A program made the translations under genes and the position numbers. A stretch of 64,000 bases of DNA from positions 1-64,000 of the forward strand of contig JAHFCO010000007.1 of assembly GCA_023249475.1 (NCBI GenBank), in the 5' to 3' direction. Positions 52,129-60,796 of this stretch are shown here, in pieces (within the stretch, counting starts at the first letter, position 1; each line of letters opens with the position of its first letter). This DNA comes from Bacillota bacterium (lineage in GTDB: Bacteria; Bacillota_I; Bacilli_A; Erysipelotrichales; Erysipelotrichaceae). Under the pieces are notes generated by a model. It had not been told where the DNA came from, did not search any database, and was given only the letters and a program-made list of their open reading frames with translations.

Positions 52129-53283
52129 TCAGGAAGAAGCGAGTTTGCCTTTTTGAAGCAGGATGAGAAGGAGCGGAATCCCCAACATCCCACCTAGAAA
52201 CACGAGGCTTCCCGTGATCGTCATGTAACGGGAGAGTTGACCGATGATCGCCGGTGCAAGGATGCCGGACAGGTTGCCGTAGATCGCACCGCCCCACATT
52301 TGACCCGTGATTTTCTGTCGCTCCGCGCTGACGGCATAGATGATCTGCTTGCTGCAGACCATGATCAGGGGGAACGTGAAGAGTTGAAGGATCGTCCCCG
52401 CAAGCATCAAGGGGATGGTCGGCGACGCGGCGAAGTAGAACATTTTCACCGCCAACGCGATGACCGAAAGGATAAGGACGGGTTTCGCGCCGAAGCGGCG
52501 GACAAGGCGCCCGCCAAGGAAGAAGAGGGGAAGTTCAAACGCCGCCTGCATACTATAATACAGGGCGACCTGGCCGGGTTTCGCTCCCAAAGAAAGCATC
52601 TTCAAGGTGATCGTCATGTCTTCGACGCCGACCACGAAGAACACGAAAAAGAAAACCACCAGCCAGATCGTATAGTCCCGGCTGAATAAGGTGGAGAGAT
52701 TCGGTCTCTCATGGATTTCTTCCGTGTGTCGCTTCACGTCCGGCAACATCACCAGCATCACGGTCAACGCGCTTCCCAACACGAAACAGATCGGCAGGAT
52801 GGCGATGAACCCGTTCTTCTCCACAAACACGACCAGCACGCCCAACCCGATTGAAAAGCCCAACGCACCGAACGCGCGGATCGCACCGTAGTTGCGACGG
52901 ATCGATTCCCCCGATTCAAGCGCCCAGGAGTCAAGCAGGCTGGACACCAGGCGGGAACACGCGCTCATCGCGATTCCGCCGAGATAGACGAGCAGGGAGG
53001 CGGTGGAGGAAGAATAGAACAAGACGATTGAAAAAAGACCGAATCCTAGGGAAACGATCGCGAAAGGTTTGATTCGACGATAACGGTCGCAAAGGCGGCC
53101 GAGGATGAACTGGAAAAGGATGCCGCTGATCGCGCCCAACGAAAACAGCGTGCCGATTTGCGCACCGGTGTATCCCAAAGAAGTCAGAAACGGCGTCATC
53201 ATGCCGCTGGGTAGGGACGAGAACAGGAAGAAAAGAAGGAAGACGATGAGGAAAGAAAGAAACGGGCGGCGATCTTGATTCAT
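52129..53283 (-). CDS. MFS transporter (sugar-type, MFS_1-like)
   Basis: 384 residues, twelve predicted membrane segments. GRLCDRYRRIKPFAI after helix 2 matches the MFS loop 2-3 motif G..DR.GR. It lies 3 bases after the SIS gene stop on the minus strand, so both are translated from one message, with no clear separate SD. A sugar or nucleoside substrate is likely. It is only distantly like the MFS in the MurNAc locus. Confidence 0.87.
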   Translation of the reverse strand: MNQDRRPFLSFLIVFLLFFLFSSLPSGMMTPFLTSLGYTGAQIGTLFSLGAISGILFQFILGRLCDRYRRIKPFAIVSLGFGLFSIVLFYSSSTASLLVYLGGIAMSACSRLVSSLLDSWALESGESIRRNYGAIRAFGALGFSIGLGVLVVFVEKNGFIAILPICFVLGSALTVMLVMLPDVKRHTEEIHERPNLSTLFSRDYTIWLVVFFFVFFVVGVEDMTITLKMLSLGAKPGQVALYYSMQAAFELPLFFLGGRLVRRFGAKPVLILSVIALAVKMFYFAASPTIPLMLAGTILQLFTFPLIMVCSKQIIYAVSAERQKITGQMWGGAIYGNLSGILAPAIIGQLSRYMTITGSLVFLGGMLGIPLLLILLQKGKLASS

Positions 53284-53286
53284 GGA

Positions 53287-54024
53287 CTAAAACAAACGGC
53301 AGAATTTCCGCATCAGCTCAAGGTTGTAGTCGTCCGCGTTGTCCAAGTTCGAACTACGGAAAACCGGGACGTCCAGTCCCAGATTCTTGATCTTCGAGGC
53401 GACCAGGATGCTTAGGGATTGGGCGAGGAAAGAACCGATGATCGTGGAACTCGACCCCATCATGATGCCTTCCCCGATATCGTATCCGGCGTCCCCCCAC
53501 GCCCCGCAATTGTCGATGACGAGGTCGGCGAACTCATGCAGGTTCTTTCCGGAAGGATGACGCGATGTGATCTGGCTCGACTGGGCAAGGTTGGTAAAGA
53601 CGATGACGGTGAGTCCGGCTTCCTTGGCGAGTTTCGCCAACTCGACCGGCATGGCGTTTCGACCCGAGTTGCTAGCCATCAACAGGACATCCCCGGCTTC
53701 GAAATGATACAAGTCGAAATAGACCTTCGCCATCCCCAAGGTCCGCTCGATCATCGTGGATTTCATCGGATGGTCGGTCAAGGTCAACTCGTTCTGCAGG
53801 ACGGGGGTGACATAGGCCAAGCCTCCGGCACGGGCATAGAACTCTTCGGCGATCATGTGGGAATGGCCGCTACCGAAGACAAGAAACCGCTTCTGGTTGA
53901 GGAAGGCGTTCACGATGAGATCGCTCGCACGATCGACGGAATCGGCTTGCGTAAGGCTGAATCGTTCAAACAAGGTTTGGATCTGCGCGGCATAATCCAA
54001 GAATACGGGGTTCATGTGGGTCAT
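53287..54024 (-). CDS. SIS-domain protein (UPF0309-like sugar isomerase family)
   Basis: 245 residues. A single SIS domain: FLVFGSGHSHMIAEEFYARAG binds the sugar phosphate, VLLMASNSGRN is the second signature and a late IGSFLAQSLSILVA helix follows. UPF0309 proteins are predicted sugar phosphate isomerases or binding proteins. It is the first gene of the minus-strand transcript SIS-MFS (with GntR pair behind), divergent from a PTS EIIC. SD GGAGGAAA. Confidence 0.87.
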   Translation of the reverse strand: MTHMNPVFLDYAAQIQTLFERFSLTQADSVDRASDLIVNAFLNQKRFLVFGSGHSHMIAEEFYARAGGLAYVTPVLQNELTLTDHPMKSTMIERTLGMAKVYFDLYHFEAGDVLLMASNSGRNAMPVELAKLAKEAGLTVIVFTNLAQSSQITSRHPSGKNLHEFADLVIDNCGAWGDAGYDIGEGIMMGSSSTIIGSFLAQSLSILVASKIKNLGLDVPVFRSSNLDNADDYNLELMRKFCRLF

Positions 54025-54057
54025 CTGGTTTCCTCCAAAGGAACTACTTATAACATC

Positions 54058-54086
54058 ATTATATTATGACATATATGGACTGTCCA
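54058..54086 (-). promoter_or_regulatory. promoter of SIS-MFS
   Basis: On the minus strand: TGGACA (54081-54086), a 17-bp spacer and TATAAT (54058-54063). Confidence 0.75.
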
Positions 54087-54087
54087 T
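54075..54087. promoter_or_regulatory. candidate operator over the SIS -35 box
   Basis: ATGGAC-T-GTCCAT, a perfect 6-1-6 inverted repeat that covers the -35 hexamer; a likely repressor site. Confidence 0.5.
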
Positions 54088-54138
54088 CAGAACCACGAAA
54101 TGTCGCCAAGAATCAACGAAAACCCGTGCTTTTGTGTA

Positions 54139-54167
54139 TTGTTTTCACAAGGTGTTCATGCCATAAT
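54139..54167 (+). promoter_or_regulatory. promoter of the divergent EIIC gene
   Basis: TTGTTT (54139-54144), a 17-bp spacer and CATAAT (54162-54167). The inverted repeat TTGTG...CACAA (54132-54150) overlaps the -35. The 60-base leader contains CGGGG-ata-GCCCG-like pairing. Confidence 0.55.
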
Positions 54168-54236
54168 AGGACCATTCCTACCAAAGAAGCGTGGGATCGT
54201 ACAAGCGGGGATAGCCCGTAGGTACCAAGGAGGAAA

Positions 54237-55271
54237 ATGCAGGCATTTTTGAAGAGGAAGAACATTGTCATCAGTTCCCAGAAGTATGGCATCGAAGCGA
54301 TGTCCGCCATGGCGTTGGGCTTGTTTTCTTCCCTGATCGTCGGCTTGATTTTGAAGACCGCCGGTCAACAGTCCGGATTGTGGTTCGGTGAGAACCCGAT
54401 CTCCACCCATCTGATTACACTCGGTACGTTTGCGATGACGTATATGGGCGCGGCCATCGGGGTCGCGGTCGCACATCGTCTGCAGGCACCACCCTTGGTT
54501 CTGTTTGCTTCCGTCGTCACAGGGGCGATGGGTGCGACATCCGGCGGTCCGGCCGGGGCGTTCATCGCCGCGTTGGTGGCCTGTGAGTTCGGCAAAGCCG
54601 TCTCCAAGGAAACCAAACTGGACATCATCGTCACACCGCTGGTCACCTTGACCGTCGGTTACCTCATTTCGCTCTCCGTCTCCCCGCTCATCGGCCAACT
54701 GATGAACTTTCTGGGTCAAATCATCGTGACCGCGACCGAATACCAACCCTTCTTCATGGGCATCATCGTCTCGGTGGTCATGGGGCTGGTCCTGACCGCG
54801 CCGATTTCATCTGCGGCCTTGGCGATCATGCTGAACCTATCCGGGATCGCCGCAGGTGCCGCCACCGTAGGGTGCGCCGCACAGATGATCGGATTCGCCG
54901 TAATGAGCTATAAAGAAAACAAAGTCAGCGGGCTCTTCGCGCAAGGCTTGGGCACAAGCATGCTGCAGATCCCGAACATACTCAAAAACGGATGGGTGTT
55001 GATCCCGCCGACCCTCGCCTCCGCCATCACCGGACCGCTTGCCACCTTGGTGTTCAAGATGGACAACATCGCCGCCGGGGCGGGCATGGGGACCAGCGGA
55101 TTGGTCGGGCCGATCACGACCTTGCAGACGATGGGTTTCACCCCCTCCGTCTTCTTCGCGGTCGCGCTGCTTCACTTCATCCTTCCCGCGATCCTAACAT
55201 TGTTCTTCGCCTATTTCCTGCGTAAACGCGGGAAAATCAAGGACGGGGACCTCAAACTCGATTTAAATTAA
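54237..55271 (+). CDS. PTS EIIC-type membrane protein (PTS_EIIC_2 family)
   Basis: 344 residues with about nine membrane segments, including glycine-rich helices such as ATSGGPAGAFIAALVACEFG and GMGTSGLVGPITTLQTMGF. It belongs to the PTS_EIIC_2 domain family, different from the two lac-family EIIC proteins in this window. No EIIA/EIIB partner is nearby, and some members of the family may not be phosphotransferases at all. Divergent from SIS-MFS and a likely target of the GntR pair. SD AAGGAGGAAA. Confidence 0.82.
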   Translation: MQAFLKRKNIVISSQKYGIEAMSAMALGLFSSLIVGLILKTAGQQSGLWFGENPISTHLITLGTFAMTYMGAAIGVAVAHRLQAPPLVLFASVVTGAMGATSGGPAGAFIAALVACEFGKAVSKETKLDIIVTPLVTLTVGYLISLSVSPLIGQLMNFLGQIIVTATEYQPFFMGIIVSVVMGLVLTAPISSAALAIMLNLSGIAAGAATVGCAAQMIGFAVMSYKENKVSGLFAQGLGTSMLQIPNILKNGWVLIPPTLASAITGPLATLVFKMDNIAAGAGMGTSGLVGPITTLQTMGFTPSVFFAVALLHFILPAILTLFFAYFLRKRGKIKDGDLKLDLN

Positions 55272-55288
55272 CTTTCACTTAGAGGTTA

Positions 55289-55317
55289 TTGCGCAAATGT
55301 AAGCGCTATGATAGTAT
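55289..55317 (+). promoter_or_regulatory. promoter of the hydrolase/membrane fusion
   Basis: TTGCGC (55289-55294), a 17-bp spacer and TAGTAT (55312-55317). Confidence 0.5.
55298..55311. promoter_or_regulatory. cre-like site
   Basis: TGTAAGCGCTATGA, identical over 12 bases to the site at 19559, lies in the spacer of this promoter. Confidence 0.55.
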
Positions 55318-55357
55318 GTAAGTACAAGTTAATCAAACTGTTCAGAGACATCGAAAC

Positions 55358-55400
55358 AAGGCAGTAATCATGTGGATACGTGGTTTTTGCCTTTTTTTTG
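55358..55400 (+). terminator. weak terminator-like element in a leader
   Basis: AAGGCA (55358) pairs with TGCCTT (55388), followed by a run of eight T, between the promoter and the gene at 55437. Read as a terminator of the EIIC gene or as an attenuator; it is weak because the loop is long. Confidence 0.4.
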
Positions 55401-55436
55401 TCGATGAAGGTTTGACTTCAAGGAGGAAGGGACTGA

Positions 55437-57494
55437 ATGAGAAAGTTTACGGCCATGCTTAAAGATCCGAAACGATTGTTCGTAGTTCTCTTAGCGACGG
55501 TTTTGTTGGCAAGTGTCTTCGCAAACCTCATGAATACCTCGTTCTACACGGTTTCCGTAAAACGTATCAGCTTCGATACGCCCAGCGGAACCCTATCCGG
55601 CTTACTGTATCTGCCCAAGGATGCAAGCAAGGACGATCCTCGTCCGACGATCATCACGACCCACGGGTACCTGAATTCCGCTGAAATGCAGGATGCCCCG
55701 GCGATCGAAATGTCGCGTCGCGGGTATGTCGTCTTGGCCTTGGATATGTACGATCATGGACATTCGATCACCAAAGTCGAATTCGAAGCCGCCGGGGCGT
55801 TCTTTACGTTCTGGACGACGGCGATGTACGATGCGACGAAGTACATGTACGATCAAGACTATGTCTTGAAAGATCGCAACGGCAACGGGATCATCGCGGT
55901 CAGCGGTCACTCGATGGGCGGATTCGCTTCGTCGATGGCGGTCGTCGCCGATGAAATGCAGTTCGCGACCAGCGGTTTCCGTAGAATCCATGCGGATTTG
56001 ACGGTCGGGTCGGACTTCTCGCTTTCCGGTTATGCGGGGGTTACGGCGGAAGTCGCCTTGGCGATGGCCGGACCGCGTATTTCCGGTAAAATCGCCGCCC
56101 ACTTCGATGAATTCTTCTTCGACATGGCCGCATCCGCCGCAGGCAAGACGGTCATCTACAAAGACTACATCAAACAGGATGAAGGGAAAGCGTTCCTCGG
56201 CAATCCCGCCAATCCCGAACCCGGCGTCTTCTATAAAGTCGGGAATGCGCGTCGTGTCATCTACACCCCGTATGAAATCCATCCGTGGAACCACTTCTCC
56301 ATCGGAACCACCGCGAACATCATCGACTTCTATGCCGAAGCGTTCGACGGATACAAATCGCTGAACATCTCGACCTTGGGATCCTCCAGCCAAATCTGGT
56401 GGCTCAAGGAAATGTTCGAATTCATCGCCTTGCTCGGCTTCTTCGCGATGTTGATGCCGTTGGCGTCGATCTTGTTGGCGACCCCGGTCTTCGCATCCCT
56501 CAGCCAACCGAGTGAAAAACGCGTCCCGGGACCCAAGAGCGCAACCTCGAAAGCCATTTTCTGGGTCGTTCTCCTGATCAGCGCCGCGTTCCCCGCCTAC
56601 TTCTTCCCGGACATGATGGATAAACTCGCGCCGGGATTACTCCTGATCCAACGTTTCGCCGAAGTCATGCTGGGTGTCGGTGCCATCATGTTGGTATTGA
56701 CCCTGGTCCAGGACAAAGCGAAAAACATCTCCCGTATCGTCGCCGCCGTGCTGACGATCCTCACCGCCTTCGTCATGCGTTACTTCACCACGAAAGCAGC
56801 CACCTTGTTTGTCTTGGGGAACTTCTTCAACCAACCCACCACCAACCAAATCGTTTATTGGGCGTTGATGAGCGGATTCTTCGGATTGATCGTCATGTCG
56901 GTCTTCCACTTCTTCGACAGAAGCCGCAACCCCGAATTCAAGCTTAGCGACTACGGTCTCAGCGCTTCGCCGAAAAACATCCTCTTGTCGTTTGTCCTTG
57001 CGGTCGTATTGGTCCTTGTCGGGTATGCCGTTCTCTTCTTGGTCGATGCGTTGTTGGTCACCGACTTCCGTCTATGGAGTTGGGCGGTAAAGACCTTCGA
57101 TCTGACCCATCTGAGAACCCTCTTCAACTATGTTCCGTTCTTCTTCGTGTTCTACCTGATCAACAGCGTCGCCATCAACCTCAATTCCAACAACACCTAC
57201 ATGCATGGTTGGAAAGGTTACCTCGTCGGTATCCTGATGACGGTCGGCGGATTGATCGTCTACTTGGCATACCATTACGGTTCGGTCTTCGCGACCGGAA
57301 CCGCCGGTTATCCTGCGCAAGCCCTTAACAGTATCCTGTTGTTCGCCCTGATCCCGACCTTGATCGTCGCGGTCATCTTCGCCAAACGCCTCTACAAGAA
57401 GACCGGCAACGTCTATACCGCAGCGGTATTGAACGCCGTCCTGATGACCATGATCACGGTAGCGAATACGATCATGTACTTCAACGTCAAGTAG
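55437..57494 (+). CDS. alpha/beta hydrolase fused to a polytopic membrane domain
   Basis: 685 residues. A signal-anchor helix (15-30) precedes an alpha/beta hydrolase domain (about 45-305) with THGYLN (oxyanion region), the nucleophile Ser159 in SGHSMGG and a likely catalytic His in HPWNHFS. The second half contains about nine membrane helices. The catalytic part is therefore probably outside the membrane. Hydrolase-membrane fusions of this kind are of unknown function; esterase or lipid/peptide acyl hydrolysis is possible. Start follows CAAGGAGGAAG. A long leader with cre-like site and hairpin precedes it. Confidence 0.82.
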   Translation: MRKFTAMLKDPKRLFVVLLATVLLASVFANLMNTSFYTVSVKRISFDTPSGTLSGLLYLPKDASKDDPRPTIITTHGYLNSAEMQDAPAIEMSRRGYVVLALDMYDHGHSITKVEFEAAGAFFTFWTTAMYDATKYMYDQDYVLKDRNGNGIIAVSGHSMGGFASSMAVVADEMQFATSGFRRIHADLTVGSDFSLSGYAGVTAEVALAMAGPRISGKIAAHFDEFFFDMAASAAGKTVIYKDYIKQDEGKAFLGNPANPEPGVFYKVGNARRVIYTPYEIHPWNHFSIGTTANIIDFYAEAFDGYKSLNISTLGSSSQIWWLKEMFEFIALLGFFAMLMPLASILLATPVFASLSQPSEKRVPGPKSATSKAIFWVVLLISAAFPAYFFPDMMDKLAPGLLLIQRFAEVMLGVGAIMLVLTLVQDKAKNISRIVAAVLTILTAFVMRYFTTKAATLFVLGNFFNQPTTNQIVYWALMSGFFGLIVMSVFHFFDRSRNPEFKLSDYGLSASPKNILLSFVLAVVLVLVGYAVLFLVDALLVTDFRLWSWAVKTFDLTHLRTLFNYVPFFFVFYLINSVAINLNSNNTYMHGWKGYLVGILMTVGGLIVYLAYHYGSVFATGTAGYPAQALNSILLFALIPTLIVAVIFAKRLYKKTGNVYTAAVLNAVLMTMITVANTIMYFNVK

Positions 57495-57513
57495 TCTCCG
57501 ATCCGATTCAATG

Positions 57514-57553
57514 AAAAAGACGGTAAGCGCAGTTGCGCCTACCGTCTTTTTTT
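57514..57553. terminator. bidirectional terminator (hydrolase / ABC permease)
   Basis: AAAAAGACGGTA ... TACCGTCTTTTTTT with an inner GCGCA/TGCGC pairing; a long stem between convergent genes. Confidence 0.92.
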
Positions 57554-58316
57554 AGAGTTTACGACGTCTGAAGACCATCATCGACGAGCCAAGCAAGAGG
57601 ATGGTCAAACCCAGGGTAACCCCGATGGGGATCGACAAATCCGAGACCTGCGCCGCACCGCTCAGCAGGGCGGTATTCAGCGAAGCGAGGGCGATCGGAT
57701 TCAAGGCATGGAGTCGCGGGAAGATGTCGAGCAGAAGCAAGATCAGAAGTGATACGGCCGTGAGGGCCAGCCCGGCGAAATTGCCGGAGGTGAATGAACT
57801 GAAGAAGAGAAGGCAAGCGAGCAGGAAGAGTCCGAAGAGCCAAAGGCAGAAGATTGAGAACAGCAGGTTGGGTTGTCCCCCCGAACCAAACAAATAGGCG
57901 GTATAGCCGAAGGTCGTGGCGAAGGATGCCAACAGGGTAAGCGTCCAGAGAATCGAAGCGACGGTGAACTTGCTGAGGATCACGACAGGACGCGACAATC
58001 CTTTGGTAACCATGTTGATGAGCGTCCCCTTCGTGATTTCGTTGGAAAGCATCCCGCCAAACACCAACAGAACGACAAGCAACCCCATTTGGGACGTGTT
58101 CTTGAAGAACTGGGCATAGGCGTCCAAGGCGGTCGGTTCGGGGATGGTGATGACGATGCCGTCCAACGCAAGGGACTTGAAGATCTCGGGCATCAGTTTC
58201 GCCGTCAGAGGACTCATCATCCCGAACAACAGGAACACGATCATCAGGATCAACACCTTATGGGTACGAAGATTCTCCAAGACTTCCTTCTTACAAAACG
58301 CGATGTAGCTTCTCAT
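57552..58316 (-). CDS. ABC-2 type transporter permease
   Basis: 254 residues with six membrane segments: SYIAFCKKEVLENLRTHKVL cytoplasmic start, a first helix, and a conserved block near residue 90 (NEITKGTLINMVTKGLSRPVV) typical of ABC-2 permeases. It is the membrane half for the ATPase encoded just upstream on the minus strand, overlapped by 4 bases. Export substrate unknown. Confidence 0.88.
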   Translation of the reverse strand: MRSYIAFCKKEVLENLRTHKVLILMIVFLLFGMMSPLTAKLMPEIFKSLALDGIVITIPEPTALDAYAQFFKNTSQMGLLVVLLVFGGMLSNEITKGTLINMVTKGLSRPVVILSKFTVASILWTLTLLASFATTFGYTAYLFGSGGQPNLLFSIFCLWLFGLFLLACLLFFSSFTSGNFAGLALTAVSLLILLLLDIFPRLHALNPIALASLNTALLSGAAQVSDLSIPIGVTLGLTILLLGSSMMVFRRRKL

Positions 58317-59230
58317 TTGATGATCTCCATGAACAGACTCTCAAGGGTCGGTTCGCCGACTTCATACTTCAACAACGGAAGTTTCAATCGGGTCAGATGT
58401 TCAAGTAAACGATGGTTTCCATCGATCGTATCGCTCATTCGGACAAGCAAGGAACGGTTCTGGAGTTCGACGGACGATACGAAGGGAAGTTCGCTGAATG
58501 TGCGTTGGACTTCCTGAAGGTCAAAGGTGCTTTCAAATTCAAGCGTCACGGTATTCTCGCGATGACGGCTCTTGATGTCGGCCAAGTCCCCTTCAAGCAT
58601 CAATCTGCCATCGTTCAGGATCCCGACCCGGTCGCAGATCCGCTCGACATCCGACAAAATGTGGGTGGAGAAGAGGACGGTCGTGTATTTCTTCGCCGCA
58701 CTGAGGATCGACAGGATCTCGCTGCGTCCGATCGGATCCAATGCCGACGTCGGTTCGTCGCAAATCAACAGTTTCGGGGAATTCAACAGGGCCTGGGCGA
58801 TCCCCAAGCGTTGCTTCATCCCACGCGAATAGGTGGAAATCTTCCGTTCCACTCCGCTTAGTCCGACCAAGTTCAGCAATTCGTCGCTGCGTGATCGGAT
58901 CTGGGCATTCGACAAGCCCGTGATTTCCCCGCACAACGTTAAATATTCCTTGGCTTTCATGTAGCCATAGAACTCGGGAACATCCGGGAGATACCCGATG
59001 TGTCGGTTGGTCGCGGTTTCCCCGAAGGCCACTTCCTCATCGCAGACACGGATCGTCCCCGAATCGCAGGCAAGCAGACCCAGGATCATCTTCATGGTCG
59101 TGGTTTTCCCCGCCCCGTTCTTTCCCACAAAGCCAAAGACGATGCCCTCTTCCACATCGAAACTCAAGCCATCGATCACGTTCAGGGAACCAAAGCGTTT
59201 CGACACGTTCCGTAACGAAAGGACGTTCAT
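58313..59230 (-). CDS. ABC transporter ATP-binding protein
   Basis: 305 residues. Walker A FVGKNGAGKTTT, signature YSRGMKQRL, Walker B LICDEPTSALDP and the H-loop FSTHILSDVERI are present, so it should be active. It overlaps the permease gene by 4 bases and the small membrane protein gene by 4. Similar two-gene exporters under XRE control are used for antibiotic or self-protection export, but the substrate is not evident. Confidence 0.92.
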   Translation of the reverse strand: MNVLSLRNVSKRFGSLNVIDGLSFDVEEGIVFGFVGKNGAGKTTTMKMILGLLACDSGTIRVCDEEVAFGETATNRHIGYLPDVPEFYGYMKAKEYLTLCGEITGLSNAQIRSRSDELLNLVGLSGVERKISTYSRGMKQRLGIAQALLNSPKLLICDEPTSALDPIGRSEILSILSAAKKYTTVLFSTHILSDVERICDRVGILNDGRLMLEGDLADIKSRHRENTVTLEFESTFDLQEVQRTFSELPFVSSVELQNRSLLVRMSDTIDGNHRLLEHLTRLKLPLLKYEVGEPTLESLFMEIIK

Positions 59231-59430
59231 GATTGGTCGCTACGTCCGATCGTGAAGTAAAGGATCGGACCGATGATTTGAAGGAAAAGGACGACGAAGA
59301 TCCAGATCGTCTTGTTGCCGAACTTCACATCCGGGTGTTTCAAGAGATGGATCAAGGCGGTGACGGCCAAGACAAGTTCAAGAAGGATGATCGGAATCAG
59401 AAAGGGGAGGTATTCGATGATTTTTTCCAT
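59227..59430 (-). CDS. PLDc_N-type small membrane protein
   Basis: 67 residues, two membrane segments. The second is followed by GPILYFTIGR, the hallmark of the phospholipase D N-terminal membrane domain (as in cardiolipin synthases), here without a catalytic part. Such short proteins are often found in ABC-exporter operons, for example as immunity-like accessory proteins, with no proven role. Overlaps the ATPase gene by ATGA. Confidence 0.85.
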   Translation of the reverse strand: MEKIIEYLPFLIPIILLELVLAVTALIHLLKHPDVKFGNKTIWIFVVLFLQIIGPILYFTIGRSDQS

Positions 59431-59439
59431 GGGGTTCTC

Positions 59440-60543
59440 CTAAAGGGCGTCGAGGTCGCGGACGATCCGTTTGAACCGGTCGTTTTCCGCAAGACTCTCA
59501 AACGCGGGGTGTTTCAATAAATCCTTAAACGACTGCTTGATCGCTTTGTCGCTGCGCGGGGCGAGACTTCCCAGATCCAAGGATTCGATGAGGGCTTGGA
59601 TGTGGTCGAACTGCGCGTTTCCCTTCAGCGTGAACGGAAACAATCCGGGTTCACAAGCGATGCGGGCATACCGTTCAAGGTGGTGCAAGGCCGGGTCGAC
59701 CCTGTTTTGGCTAAGATAGAGGGCGGCGGCGTTGACGTAAAACGGCAGGACGGAGGCAGGATGGAGATGGTCGAGGTCGAAGATCTCGATCAACCGCTCG
59801 ATGCTTTGCGACCATCGATCCAAGGTCCCGGGTTGGGCGGCATAGATCGCCATCAGCCCCGGCATCGCCCCGACGATGGACAACAGATCCGTGAAGATCG
59901 ACCCTTGAAGCAAATTCAAGGCCTTCTCGTTCTCTTGTTTCATCAGGTAGGCGTTGGCAAGCAAGATATCGGGGTTCAGTTTAATCTCGTCCGCATCACC
60001 GAGCAGGTCGATGACTTCGTTGGGGTTCCCCGTCATCATCCAACAGGTCGCCTTAAACAGCGGGGTTTGCCTTAAGATCCTAGGGTCGTCGCAGTTCTGC
60101 TCGATCCGTTCGAAGAGACGAAGGGCTTCCTGCAGGATTTCGTTGCGTCGCTCGATCGACCCTGCAAGGTCGGCGTGGTTCATCAACAAGATCCCCAGAT
60201 TCAACAACAACGGCCAACAGGAGTAGTATTTCCTCATGAGGGTGTTCAACTCGGTCATGACCTCGTCGAAGGGTTCCTGGGTGAAGCGCTCGGCAAGCGA
60301 ACGGTAGACTTTCCGTATCTCTTGCTTGGTGAGTTGCGGTTGATAATCGAACAATTCGTCGACGGTGATGTCGAAATAGGTCGCGATGACCGGCAACAAG
60401 GTGATGTCGGGATAACTTTGACCGCTTTCCCACTTGGAAACGGCGGGCTTTGAAACACCCAAATGATCCGCCAGTTCTTCCTGCGTCAACTTCAGTTCCT
60501 TGCGTTTCTCGATGATCTTGTTTCCGATCCGGATTTCTTTCAT
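59440..60543 (-). CDS. XRE-family regulator with TPR-like C-terminal region
   Basis: 367 residues. N-terminal HTH_3 domain (residues 4-62; LTQEELADHLGVSKPAVSKWESGQSYPDI) and a long helical C-terminal region (about 80-367) with repeats such as EALRLFERIEQNCDDP that look TPR-like, possibly binding a peptide or protein ligand. It is the first gene of the minus-strand operon with the PLDc_N protein and the ABC pair and so is likely its regulator. SD is weak. Confidence 0.88.
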   Translation of the reverse strand: MKEIRIGNKIIEKRKELKLTQEELADHLGVSKPAVSKWESGQSYPDITLLPVIATYFDITVDELFDYQPQLTKQEIRKVYRSLAERFTQEPFDEVMTELNTLMRKYYSCWPLLLNLGILLMNHADLAGSIERRNEILQEALRLFERIEQNCDDPRILRQTPLFKATCWMMTGNPNEVIDLLGDADEIKLNPDILLANAYLMKQENEKALNLLQGSIFTDLLSIVGAMPGLMAIYAAQPGTLDRWSQSIERLIEIFDLDHLHPASVLPFYVNAAALYLSQNRVDPALHHLERYARIACEPGLFPFTLKGNAQFDHIQALIESLDLGSLAPRSDKAIKQSFKDLLKHPAFESLAENDRFKRIVRDLDAL

Positions 60544-60561
60544 GTTTCCACCTCAGGTTTC

Positions 60562-60590
60562 ATTATAGGTCGCGACATTGTCCGATACAA
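60562..60590 (-). promoter_or_regulatory. promoter of the XRE-ABC operon
   Basis: On the minus strand: TTGTAT (60585-60590), a 17-bp spacer and TATAAT (60562-60567). Confidence 0.8.
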
Positions 60591-60620
60591 CACACGCCTG
60601 GTTAAGTTAAGTATACAAAA

Positions 60621-60635
60621 TTAACCCATGGTTAA
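60621..60635. promoter_or_regulatory. candidate XRE operator
   Basis: TTAACC-CAT-GGTTAA, a perfect 6-3-6 inverted repeat 30 bases upstream of the -35. Further TTAA copies lie at 60602-60610. The gap to rpmE holds no gene. Confidence 0.5.
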
Positions 60636-60754
60636 CAACACTTCTTCATTGCGATGAAGAAGGAGAAAAACGGGGTGGAAAAGAGGGAATATCCAGCGAA
60701 ATCGGGTAAGATGATCCATGCAAAGACGGGTGTTTCGATCCTGAATTTCGGTTC

Positions 60755-60783
60755 TTGCATATTCCCATCACCTATGATAAACT
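60755..60783 (+). promoter_or_regulatory. rpmE promoter
   Basis: TTGCAT (60755-60760), a 17-bp spacer and TAAACT (60778-60783). Confidence 0.65.
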
Positions 60784-60796
60784 TAACACGCACTTA

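Noticed and set aside
55602-56507. 301-codon minus-strand frame
   Set aside because: Composition is Arg/Asp-rich with no domain; it is antisense to the alpha/beta hydrolase catalytic domain.
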